Part shown: positions 11,850-22,598 of the stretch, in pieces | How positions within the stretch are numbered: position 1 is the first letter of the stretch | Layout of the letters: every line of letters begins with the position of its first letter | Assembly (NCBI GenBank): GCA_963556145.1 | Contig: OY744465.1 | Span: 6,944,001-7,008,000 of the forward strand | Length of the DNA: 64,000 nt | Direction: 5' to 3' | Origin: Hygrocybe punicea | Lineage: Eukaryota > Basidiomycota > Agaricomycetes > Agaricales > Hygrophoraceae | The notes under the pieces: model-generated | The model's input: only the letters and a program-made list of their open reading frames with translations | Databases searched by the model: none | Told to the model about the DNA's origin: nothing | Program-made: the position numbers and the translations under genes

Positions 11850-12076
11850 TCCCAACTTGGCACCTTTGATCTGGTGACCTTATTGTTCTTGCTCATTTGA
11901 GACAACAAATTCTCACAGTTACAAAGTCAGCAGTCACACGGTTTCAAATTTATTCACAGGGCTTCAAAATTGTTCCCACAGTTTGCAACAATTGTTCCCA
12001 CGGCTTGGCAAATTAGAGTCTGACCCTGAGTTGAAAAATCCACCGTATAGAACGATTCCCTTATAGGGACTCGTAA
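11850..12076. other. Shared element terminus with hairpin (copy A)
   Basis: This block is about 80 percent identical to 61960-62152 and includes GTTCCCACAG and GGCTTGGCAAATTAGAGT. It ends in the palindrome TCCCTTATAGGGA (12057-12069) and ACTCGTAA. Homology between A and B stops abruptly after 12076 and 62152, so this is an element boundary. On the minus strand it would be the 5' end of the Helitron. A canonical 5' TC start is not obvious. Confidence 0.65.
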
Positions 12077-12097
12077 TGCCTGACCGTTCTCTCAGCC

Positions 12098-12533
12098 GTG
12101 AGTACTCCAGCATTGCCGAGCAAAGCTGGTGGCCTTTTTATGACGGTTGCAAGCCCTCTGGTGTCTGGTTCTCAGGGGGATCGAAGGCAGGGTGCCTACG
12201 GGTCTTCGCGTGGATTTGATGAGAAAGGTTCTGTTCCTTTTGTTCCCTCTTTCAACTGCTGCATGTCTGAATCGTTTTACAGTCCCCATATATGATGGCC
12301 GTGCTAAGTCGGGTCGCAGCTTTTCTTTCATGGATAATGATTTCCGGAACTTGTCTGGCTTCCCCCTATACAAAATGGGTACTCGGGACATTCCTCCCAA
12401 TGCTGTAGTCGCTGTTGGCTACACCCTCAGCACCTATTTTGGCAATCGTTCGGGGATGACAATACTCTCCTCTAATATTCAGTTTGTCATCCTACTAGGT
12501 CTCGCTAATGCTCCTCTTGATGCAGATGTGTAG
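12098..12533 (+). pseudogene. 3' fragment of a G3-like gene
   Basis: The last exon reads VPIYDGRAKSGRSFSF, PPNAVVAVGYTLSTYF and SSNIQFVILLG. These line up with VPIYDARKVKADF, GSCVVVGHTINTF and SLNVQWVMVLG of G3. The splice acceptor sits at the same codon (ACAG before TCCCCATATATG, compared with TCAG before TGCCCATC). Only the C-terminal block is recognisable; sequence further upstream is cut by the copy A terminus at 12076. It lies on the same strand as the type I replicase, as G3 does relative to the type II replicase. Confidence 0.6.
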
Positions 12534-13092
12534 GAAGGACTTGGTTATCCTCGAGTAGTTTTATGTTGTGCTGATCATTGCTATAAAAATTTATGTTGCT
12601 GCTCTCTATCTTATGGGCCGAACTGAACCAGACAATGATTTGACATACAATTACATGGTTCCTACAATTCTCGGCAGTTACATTCATGACAACGCATTCC
12701 TTCAGGTTCCTCTCACCTCCTCGTCATCCCTCGCGAACACCATGTGTCCGTGATGGCGAGTATTCACGAGGTAAAAGAGAAGGGGGCTAGTGCCTTGCTG
12801 TGGCCGCCGATGTGGTCACCGTTTTAACGTTGCGTGTTTGTGAGGTGTAAATGAGAGGTGCGGCGTGCGCACACATTCGATAGTTCCGTCGCAGCAGCGG
12901 TCCTCGTCATCGCCATAGTTGGCATCCTCGTCGTCCTCGTCTCCGTTGCATTCGCCATTATCGGGCTGTTTTCACCCTGGCTTTCTTTGTTTCCGAGTAA
13001 GTCTTTGTTTCCAAGTCGTCCCCACGGCAGAACTTGTTCGTGAGGTGGGTGGTATCTCGTTTGCGTCGTCGCCGTCGGGTGATTGCCGTCCT
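12534..13092. other. No recognisable gene
   Basis: Transition from the G3-like fragment to GC-richer sequence. It contains short overlapping open frames on both strands without conserved motifs. Confidence 0.35.
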
Positions 13093-14240
13093 TATTCCCT
13101 GTTGCCCTTGTCGCCGTTGGTTTCATCGAGACCCTCACCGTTATCTTCGCCATCCTCAGCTTCGCCTGCGCTATCCCCATTGTGCTCGGCACCCTCACCG
13201 TTATCTTCGCGATCCTCAACTTCGCCTGCGCTATCCCCATCGTGCTCGGCACCCTCACCGTTACCTTCGCCATCCTCAGCTTCGCCTGCGCTATCCCCAT
13301 CATGCTCGGCACACTCACCGTTATCTTCGCCACCCTCAGCTTCGCCTGCGCTATCCCCATCGTGCTCGGCACTGCTTGAATGTTGAACTTCGTCGTCATC
13401 GTCTCCTTGGTCTTCGTGGTTGTCATCGTCCCTGGGAGGTTGTCGGTCGATGTATCACCTTGCTGGCGTCACTGGCGTCTCGTATGTATTCAATTTAGCA
13501 TCATTAACATCCTCCTCGTCATCGGGGGTTGATGTATTCTGAAATCCGATTGAATCGGGCAATGCAAAGGTAGAAGATTTTACCTTGAGATACGTTGCCT
13601 TCTCAATTTCTGAACGTTCATCTACACCTATGGACGTCTTTGTGTTTGAATTCACGAAGGATCCTAATGTGGAGAGGTCAGCCAAGGTATTGATGATTAT
13701 TCAGGACATTAACTTCTATCAAAGCAAAAGGTTCTTCAGGGAGATCTCTGAGCTCTGTAGTCGAACATGTAATTGTAGGCGATTGTAATGTTATCAAATT
13801 ATTTTGGATACATAGCGCATTTTAAACCGTGGGACAAACAACTGGACTTTGCGACGCTCTCAAACCTCGTAGCAAAATGCGCACACTTCGTTGCCTTTGG
13901 GTGATTCTACTCCCTATATTATTCTGCGCCTTGTTAAAAATGCCACTGGCTTCTATGCCGGTCGGGGCATGGCTCTCTCGTGGATATTTGGCTACGTATG
14001 TTCACTTTTTTTCGACTTTTTTTTTTTATCGCCTTGACCTTCTTTGTGTTGGCCTCGAAGGATTTTTCCTGGCATCTTTAGATTGTCAACTGCATATTCT
14101 GGGCAAGTGCCATCGTGTGCTGCTTTAAATAGCCCACCGGTAGCGAGCATCTCGCCGTCACTGCCTTTCGAATGCTTTCCCAATCCCACTAGTGGTACCA
14201 CCGCTGACATATCCGAAGCCGTAGAGCTTGTCTGGCTCAA
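13093..14240 (-). CDS. Candidate acidic repeat protein (tentative, spliced)
   Basis: The minus strand has one frame whose composition looks protein-like. A possible first exon starts at 14240 (MSQTSSTASDMSAVVPLV, later KKKKSKKSEHT). An exon at about 13500-13685 follows (TLGSFVNSNTKTSIGVDERS, then DDEEDVNDAKLNTYE). A strongly acidic C-terminal region is made of the 60-bp repeats (AEHDGDSAGEAEDGEDNGEG repeated four times) and stops at TAA 13095-13093. Exon joins were not resolved. The alternative frames over the repeat (a hydrophobic one on plus and VPSTMGIAQAKLR on minus) look like shadows. Function unknown. Confidence 0.3.
13131..13370. repeat. 60-bp tandem repeat, four units
   Basis: Four consecutive 60-bp units start at 13131, 13191, 13251 and 13311 with ACCCTCACCGTTAYCTTCGC, differing by a few substitutions. 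The period is a multiple of three and one minus frame gives a 20-residue acidic repeat, so length variation would preserve reading frame. Confidence 0.95.
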
Positions 14241-14604
14241 CAGGTGAATTTCTTTTGTGGGTTCATTGTGTTGTGTTTACCATTAATCTACAGTGTAATT
14301 TCACTGCGAGTCAACCATGATCCCAAGGTGTGTGGTCACGCTGATTGTCTTTTGAATTTCTCAGTTCTTACATGGATTCTAGATGGCGAGATCTGTCACT
14401 GCCTCTCAGAGGCTGTATTGCTGCTTATGCGAAAAAAGCCCTTGTTCCCTTGGAACCTTGACTGCGTGGGTATTTTCTTTCGGCATATTGTCAACTTTAT
14501 TAATTGTCTACAGCGCAAATATGTCTTCATTACAAATAGACCGCATCCCAAAGGTGAGCATGGTCTCTCGTCTCTTATTAATTTTTTTCTCATTGGTGTT
14601 TTAG
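14241..14604. other. Upstream region of the type I replicase
   Basis: Pyrimidine-rich and without a supported gene. It probably holds the replicase promoter or leader; no specific site was identified. Confidence 0.3.
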
Positions 14605-17600
14605 ATGTCAGCTTCTGTCACAGCCTCTCCGACGCGATATTCCCAATCCCTATGTCATATGTCGGTTTTCTCTTGTCCCATGTTCTTATGTCATGTGCAC
14701 GTTTTCTTTACCCTTCCACCCATTTCTGCCACCACCTCTTCACACATTCTTCCTTTGTCCCCCAACTCTCCCCACCCAATGTTTCTGTGCTTGGTGCACA
14801 TGTCGTTTACCCCTTGTGGGTGTCTGTCATTTTGCATGTCCACTGTTGTCCACATGTCAACTGTCACCTGCATGTCACCTGTCATCTACATGTCTACTGT
14901 CAATCATAAGTTTACTTTGTCAAATTTATCTTTATTCTCTGCAGCAAGGTGGACTGTTCATTGCACTATTGCTGTCCATGAGAATCAATGTCCCAAGTCA
15001 CAGGATAAATGTGTGTTTCACAATGCAAGTGATGATGCTTGTTGTGACATTGCTGCCCAGCCTGTTATTGAAATGTCATGGGTTTTTATGTTGCACTATT
15101 TCTATATGAACTTATACTATTGGTCAATCCAGATTTATACCATACCTAAGGAGAATATTGTGGCCATATGTCACACTCTATCCCTCATTATGCAGCGTAA
15201 TCTGATGCTCCGCCACAATTTTCATGTAATGCTTGCACAGTCTCATTTACCACTGAGAATCTCTGTGCTGCGTAAATATGTGCATGGACATGTTCTTCAC
15301 CCCTCAACATTAATAGGTTTCCATATTGTTGGCCATCAACTTCCAGTGGGCCTTAATCTAAGCTGGTTATTTCTTGTATGTGATCTGTTGTCTTGCTTTC
15401 ACAGGCTGTCAATTTCTGAAGGCATCCAACAACATTTTCTTTTGTACCAGCCACATGTCAATCACAGACACTCTCAAGCTGTTTATCAATATTACAGTCC
15501 CATTAATTCGTTGCCCATTGATTCAAACAACAAATCTACTGATGCAAGACATGTTGGAGGGGGTAGACCATATCTATTTCCCTCAGATGCAATATTGCCT
15601 TTTCTAAAAAAAAGTGACAATGCTCATGATTCTGGTTCTGTTTTCCTTTTTGTTGATCATGTTGATGATTTGGGTCTAGTGGCCTACCCAACTCAACAGA
15701 ACTTTGTACATACAAATATCCCATTACTTGATCTTATTCCACACATTCCTGTTAGAATAGTGCACAAAATTGCCCACCTTCATAATATTTCTATTGGCTC
15801 ACATGTGTCCAAGAAAAATCTGAATTCTTATTTTGAAATCCATGACTGTGTAAGTTGCAATTCATTTGTCAGTGTATTCTCTGTTGCCATGAGTCAGAGA
15901 ATGAAAGACCGCCAGCGAAAGCTCAAGCCTGTTAAGTTACCTGATCAGCAAGATATTAATAAAGACCAGTGGCCATTTCCTCCACCTCCTTTGTCCTCAC
16001 AATTGTCACATAAAGTGTTGTTGAATTTTTGCATTGACTCTATGCCAAACTCTTTTGAGGAATCAGGATGTTCTGTGTGTGGAGAGTTAGTGCCTTTGAA
16101 CAATTTAAGCTGCTTGAAAAGTGTAAAAGGCATGCTCAATATTCTGGAAGCTCCAGGTGTAACAAGGGTTGAACGAAAGCAATCTGTGGAAAAGATAAGA
16201 GAATTTAAAGGTCCAGTTCTGGACTATCAATGTGACAAAATATGTGGTGAGTGTCGAAGCTGTATCAGGAAAGGAAATGTTCCTCGACTTGCTCTAGCAA
16301 GAGGACTTTGGCTTGGCTGTGTCCCAAAAGAACTCGCTGAACTTCGGTTTGTTGAAAAACTACTTGTGGCTCGCATTCGTCACAACTGTTGTTTTGTGCG
16401 AGTGGCTTCAGGTTTGAGAAAGATGATATCACATGTTGTTGCATTTCAGTCTCCAATACCAAAAGTATACCACATACTACCACCCCCAGTTGATGAACTT
16501 GATGAAATCTTGGCCATTTTATTCACTGGGCCTTGCAAGCCAACTGAAAAGGACTTTGAACGAACACCTCTGTTGGTGCGTAGAAATCATGTTGCAAGAG
16601 CACTTGAATGGCTGAAACTCAATCATGCTGATTATAGTGATTTGGATATATCTTACAATAATCTTGCAAAATATCCTGAGGATAGTCCACCTGTTTCAGT
16701 TGAATATCGTCATAGAGAGACAAATAAAGTTTCAGAAGGAACAAGTGTATTTGATAATGAACATGAAGATGGAACTGAACATGGTGACTGTCCTTTTGTT
16801 GTTCATGGACTGACTGGTGAACATCTTGATACTAACACAATTAATTCTCTCAAAGGGATTGCACTCAGACACCTTAATAGTGGTGGTAAAGTGTTGGCTA
16901 TTGGTCATTCTGCCACAAGTGAGTCTATTTACAGGAATCCAGATCTATACCCACAGATGTTCCCTTGGTTATTTCCATATGGAATGGGTGGTATAGGCAC
17001 CACATCATTGTCTGATGCTGAGCACAAGCGACATCTACTGATGTATCATGATAAACGATTTCAGACAGATATATACTTTCCATTTGTTGCCTTTAGTCAT
17101 GCTCAAGTAAAGGCTGGCACAACAGGTGGATTTTTACTTGCAGACAAGTCCAAATTCAATGAAATAGCTACCCGTTTGTTGAGAGTTGATCAAAATATTT
17201 TGTCTTCATTGGCAAAGCGATTGTCAGAAGGAGAAATTGTAAAACCAGTTAGCCAAGAGGAAAAGGATTGTTACCAGGTTGTTCGAGACCTAGATCATGT
17301 AGCAGCTAAGGTGAGTGGATCTATAACAAGCAAGAAATTCATGAGGAATGAAATTTGGTCTTTGATTGCACACTCTGGTGCACCCTTATGGTATATCACT
17401 TTATCTCCAGCTGATATTAAACATCCAATTTGCTTGTATTTTGCTGATACAAAGGAGAGATTTGATCCAAAACTTAGATCAAGTGATGAACGAATGCGCC
17501 TTATTGCCAATAATCCAGTGGCAGGTGCAAGGTTTTTCCATTTCATGGTTAATCTTTTCATAAAGCATGTTTTGGGTGTAGATACAGACCATCCTGGAAT

Positions 17601-20600
17601 ATATGGTGAAACCTCAGCTTATTATGGCACAGTTGAACAACAAGGTTGCCTCACATTGCATCTTCATATCTTGATTTGGATTCGTGGATGTCTAACACCA
17701 CAAGAGATAAGAAAACGAATATTGGACCCCTCTTCAGAATTTCAGAAAGAAATTGTTGAATATCTGGAAAGCACACATGTTGGTGAATTTCTTACTGGAA
17801 CACAGGATGAAGTGTTGAAAAATATTGATAAAGCTTCTCATACTCCAGATTATTTGGATCCAACACAAACTTTGCCAGAAATACCACCCAACCCTTGCTC
17901 AAAAATATGTGGCAAATGTCACAAGTGTACAGCTTTGAGCTTGTGGGAGGATAGGTTTAAGTCAGTGTTTGATGACATTTTGGCAAAATCAAATATACAT
18001 CACTGTTCCACCAATAGAAACAAAGATGGTTCTCAGAATAAATCACGCCAATATGTTGGATGCATGGATAATAAGTGGGGAAACTGTAAGGCACGATTTC
18101 CTCGTTCTATATTCAGTCAGACTGAGGTAGACCCTGAAACTGGAGCCCTTAATATGAAGAAGACAGAGCCAATGATAAATACTGTTACACCTCTGCTTAC
18201 TTATCTGATTCGGTGCAACACAGATGTAACATCTCTAAAATCAGGAACTGCAATCAAAGGGGTGATTCTTTATGTATCTGACTATATTACCAAAGCCTTC
18301 TTAAAAACCCATGTCATTTTTGATACAATCCGATCAATGTTTCAAAAGAACAGTGAGATGATTGGGGGCAGTGAAACTCAAAAGGAAAAGGCACGTAAGC
18401 TCATCACAAAAATTGTAAATAATCTGAGTGCAAAGATGGAAATTGGATCACCGATGGCTTGCATGTATCTTTTACGCCACCCTGACCACTATACAAATTA
18501 TAAATTTGCCCCATTCTATTGGCAGAGTTATGTTAATGAGGCACAACTGGCCTGGGATCCAGAAAACACCAGAGGGCATGTTGAAAAGGTAGCACTAATC
18601 AAGCACAGAGGTCATATTATTGGTCTATCACCAGTCTATGATTACATCTACCGATCCTGTGAACTGGCACAAATGTGCTTATATGATTGGATTCGGTGTT
18701 GTGTCCGTGAAAAGTTTGCTGAGTCTAAAACAAGTAAAAAGGATACTACTGAAGAAACTGTCTGTGATGCTGATGAAAGCATACATTATGATACATATGT
18801 TTCTCAAGACATAGAAGAAGTATCCCATGTTAATAGCCAACATGATGGCAATGTTTTGTTTGAGAATAAATTGAAAGATGAAGAGTCAAGTAGAATAGAT
18901 CAGAAGGTAAACCAAAAAACAAGTACAAATATTCTTTCTGGCTTGTTTACCTTTCTTGATGTTCATCCACTTCACAAGTCACATGGAACACGTTGTGTAC
19001 GGGAGACTAGTGCTCAGATTCCTACCTTTATAGGAGCTACATTACCACGTTGTGATCAAGGTGATCGTGAATATTACTGCTTAACTATGCTTGTACTATT
19101 CAAACCCTGGCATTCTGGACTTGATTTGAAAACTGAACATCAATCTTGGGATGAATCTTTCTTGTCATACAACTTTAGTCCTAGACAAAAAGAACTTATG
19201 GAAAATTTCAATATAAAATATAAATGTCTTGATGCTCGTGATGATTTTCATGCTCAGCTCCAAAAGGGTTCAGTAATCCTGCCAAGTTGGGATACTGGTT
19301 ATTATCCTACATTGAATCATGATAATTTAGAACAGAATAATGACCTTCAAGATGAAGATGCATCTGGAATAATATATGAAGAGTTTGATGCTGATTTCAA
19401 TAAACTAGGTAAGTGAGAGAAGAAACGTCAACTTGATATGGCCACTATGCGAGCAGTAATTACTCAAACAGGTTGGACTGATGTTGTGTTGACAGAGCCA
19501 AGTGTACAACCTACACCTCCTGAAATAATTCAAACTGGAACTCAATGGAAAGCCATTGTACAAAAGAAAAGGCAACAATTGCTTGAAAAGCGTGCAGAAA
19601 ACTTGCCAAGTCATAATAGCAATAATATACATATTTATTCAAGCCAGAACAGTGTTAGAATTATTGATAAGTCATATCTTGAAAATAGGAGTTATTCTGG
19701 TGAATCTAGGTTGATAATAGAAAGTGTTGTAGCAGAATTTCTGCTAAATCCAGAGCAAAAAAGATCTTTTCACATTGTTTCACACCATGTATACAATGGA
19801 AATTCTGAGCAATTAAAAATGTATATTGGAGGTATGGGTGGCACAGGAAAAACACAGGTCTTGAAAGCTTTAGTTCAACTTTTCAGAAAGAGAAATGAAA
19901 CACATCGTTTTGTCATTGTTGCACCAACAGGAACAGCTGCTGCACTCCTGGCAGGATCCACCTATCATTATATGTTTGGATTAAATGAGAAAGCTGATGA
20001 GCACATCTCAAACACCCAACTTGCACAATTGAGATCACGATTGCAAGGTGTTGAGTACATTTTCTTTGATGAAGTCTCAATGTTATCCTGTCGAGATATG
20101 TATCGTATCAGTGTAAGAATGGCCAAAATTTTCAATGAAACAGAATTACCTTGGGGTGGATTAAATATGATTTTTGCAGGAGATTTTGCTCAATTACCCC
20201 CTGCACTTGGGCAAGAAAATGCCTCTCTCTATAGCAGAACAGTTGGAGCAATATCTACAAGCCGCTTTGATCAAGAATCTGCCATTGGGAAAGCATTGTG
20301 GCACCAGGTTACAACTGTTGTAATACTACGTGAAAACATGAGACAAAGATGTCAAACCAAGGAAGATGCCCAATTGAGACAAGCTCTGACTAATATGCGA
20401 TATAAATCTTGCATTCCTGAAGATATTGTATTTTTGCGATCACAAATATCAAGTAACATACCAGGTTGTTCATCAGTGAGAGACAAGGAGTTCAGACAAG
20501 TCTCAATAATTACTGCTTTTAATATTTACAAAGATGAGATTAATCGGTTAGGGTCATTGAGATTTTCAAAGGAAACTTGTCAGCCACTGGTTGATTTTTT

Positions 20601-22449
20601 TTCTGATGACTCCATTAGCAGTTCACAAGAGAGAAAAAAAGGTAAGTATTCATCTCAATCAAAATTGCACAAAGGTTTTACAATATCAGATAATGTTCAA
20701 GATGTTCTGTGGAATCAACCACATAGTTCAAACTCAAAATGTATTCCTGGAAAACTTTCTTTGTGTGTTGGAATGCCCATCATGATTCGCAATAATAGTG
20801 CAACAGAACTGTGCATTACCCGTGGCCAAGAATGCACAGTACATTGCTGGCAGTCAGCAAAAGGCTTGCTGGGTCAGAGAGTACTAGACACATTGTTTGT
20901 AAAGCTTCTTAATCCCCCACAGGTTGTTCAGATTGATGGACTCCCTGAGAATGTGGTTCCAATAGTGAGAACAAGTGTTACTGTAGATTGCACTCTACCT
21001 GATGATACTTCCATCACCATCTCTCGCAGTCAAGTAGAAGTCCTGCCTAATTTTTCTATGACAGATTATTCCTCTCAAGGCAAAACAAGACCTTATAATA
21101 CAGTAGACCTTAACAATTGCCGGAGTCATCAATCATATTACACTGCCTTGTCACGGAGTGCTTCAGCATCTGGCACTATAATTTTGCAAGGATTTGATGC
21201 AAGAAAGATAACTGGTGGTGCTTCTGGAGCATTGCGTCAGGAATTTCGTGAGCTGGAACTTCTGGATGAAATTGTACGTTTGAGATATGAAGGCAAGTTA
21301 CAAAAATCTGTTACTGGTGATCGCAGGAATACACTAATTCATACCTTTAGAGAGTGGAAAGGTGAACTTTATGTTCCTGCAAAAGTGCACAAAGCCATTC
21401 GTTGGAACAAGTCTGACATGTTTGCTGTAAATTCAAATGAGAATGATATTCCCTGGCAAATTCTAGGAAAAAAACCAAAACTTCCCAAGAATATTACTCC
21501 CAAGTCACAATATATACCTGCACAAGGAACTGCTTCAGCACATTTTGGTAAAACCTCTGCCTCTAAGAGAAAAATCAGTGGTTCTTGTATTGCACCACAG
21601 AAGAAGTGGCAAAAAACAAGTCATACATTTGTGGATGGTCCAACAATTTCCATAGATATTCCAGTGGGTATTTGTTGGAGCAATAACAGTTGTGCATATG
21701 ATTCTGTTTTATCCATACTTTATGCTATCTGGCAGGATGATAGAACTACATACTCCACTTCTTTTAAGAACATAAATTCACAGTTTCTGGGTGTTTTGGC
21801 AGATGGGTTTTCAAGGCACTCTGTTGGTGAGTCCTCTTTGGAAGATGTACGAGATTATTTAAGGCGCTGTTTACATCAATATGATCCTGCTAAATTCCCT
21901 TGGGGAAGGTTTATTAGTATTGATACATTATGTTGTACTTTGCTGCAAAGTGAGATTCCTATTCTTTCTTCTTGTATTTCATGCCCTCAACGTCACCCTG
22001 TTTCAAGACAGCGAGCCGCATCATGTAACTGCCATATAGATGTTGGCAGAATTGACTTTGAATCAATTCAAGATGAAATTGATCTCTTTGTAATTTCTCT
22101 TGCTTCAAAGTGTCTGATCTGCAATGACTTCCTACTCCAGAAATTCCATTTTGTAAGTGCTTCCCAGTTACTTGCCTTTGCTGTATCTATGACAATCACT
22201 ACTGTGAATCATCACTTGTCAGTAATAGTTGAAGGACAAGTGGAACCAAGTCAGTATTGTCTCAGAGGGGTTATATATCATGGGAGTGACCACTTCACCT
22301 CTCGTATCATCAGTTCAGCAGGTCATGTTTGGTTTCATGATGGAATTGTCACAGGGAGATCTACTGAATATGAAGGAATGTTGGAAGATGTTGTTCTAAC
22401 TGTCTGCAAGTTCAAACAACCATGTGTCTTAATATATGTTCTCATGTAG
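14605..22449 (+). CDS. Helitron replicase-helicase-peptidase (type I)
   Basis: The frame is open from 14605, but similarity to the copy B protein begins only near 14950, so the first 110 codons may not be coding. Order of parts: a Cys-rich N-terminal region (SGCSVCGELVPL, CDKICGECRSC); the Rep (HUH) nuclease motif GCLTLHLHILIW (about 17640-17690); a tyrosine motif YVSDYITK (about 18265-18290); then a PIF1-like helicase with Walker A GGMGGTGKT, Walker B FFDEVSM, GDFAQLPP, RENMRQ, SSQGKTRP and YYTALSRS; then a papain-fold-type peptidase with NNSCAYDSVLSIL and YHGSDHFTSR. Rep nicks and joins single strands for rolling-circle transposition and the helicase unwinds; the peptidase role is unknown. 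The frame is broken once, by TGA at 19414-19416; ATG 19438 continues in phase. The TGA is either a CGA-to-TGA mutation or lies inside an in-frame 63-nt intron (19409-19471). Confidence 0.9.
14833..14907. repeat. 18-bp degenerate tandem repeat
   Basis: Four units of the type CACATGTCAACTGTCACC (TGCATGTC..., CACATGTC..., TGCATGTC..., TACATGTC...). It lies near the 5' end of the open replicase frame, before conserved replicase sequence begins, so it may belong to the leader rather than to protein. Confidence 0.75.
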
Positions 22450-22530
22450 GTGATGTCAATTGTAAACTTAAATATAGTCTTATAACTTGAATACTATGAC
22501 ATTTGTAGGAAGGGACAAGGACTCGGATAT

Positions 22531-22555
22531 GCCGTGCAAAGCAACGGCCCTCTAG
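22531..22555 (+). other. Helitron 3' terminal hairpin and CTAG
   Basis: GCCGTGCAAAGCAACGGC (22531-22548) folds into a 7-pair stem with one bulged A and an AAA loop. CC, T and CTAG follow, ending at 22555. It lies 106 bp after the replicase stop. The same structure occurs twice at the end of copy B, with an A-T pair in place of the G-C pair at the fourth position, which is a compensatory change. Confidence 0.85.
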
Positions 22556-22598
22556 AACAAGTCGGTGAAAACTCATAGTTCAAGCACTCTTGATGGAA

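Larger units (their letters stand above)
1..12076 (-). mobile_element. Giant Helitron, type II, copy A (partial)
   Basis: This segment matches 50710-62152 (copy B) almost end to end, in the same orientation and gene order: replicase N-terminus, G1, TGTTCG palindrome array, G2, G3, G4, then a terminal segment ending in ACTCGTAA. The first 230 bases align with 50710-50950, so the rest of the replicase should lie left of the window. Homology weakens between about 10.7 and 11.8 kb, where A and B carry different filler. Seen directly: syntenic duplication and a shared right boundary. Inferred: the whole block belongs to a Helitron reading right to left, with its 5' end at 12076. The alternative is a segmental duplication that happens to include a Helitron. 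Confidence 0.6.
12077..22555 (+). mobile_element. Helitron, type I, plus strand
   Basis: It contains a G3-like gene fragment, filler with tandem repeats, and a replicase-helicase-peptidase gene ending at 22449. A 3' hairpin (22531-22548) is followed after two bases by T and CTAG (22552-22555). The left boundary is set only by where copy A ends; the true 5' end may be internal to 12077-14600. The 3' end has the form expected of Helitrons (hairpin, short spacer, CTRR). Confidence 0.7.

Noticed and set aside
12824..13426. Minus-strand open frame with VPSTMGIAQAKLR repeats, and a hydrophobic plus-strand frame over the same repeats
   Set aside because: All frames of a 60-bp tandem repeat tend to stay open; the acidic frame is the more protein-like one.
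14605..14940. First 110 codons of the open type I replicase frame as real protein
   Set aside because: Includes an 18-bp tandem repeat and has no similarity to the copy B protein; kept inside the CDS only because the frame is open.
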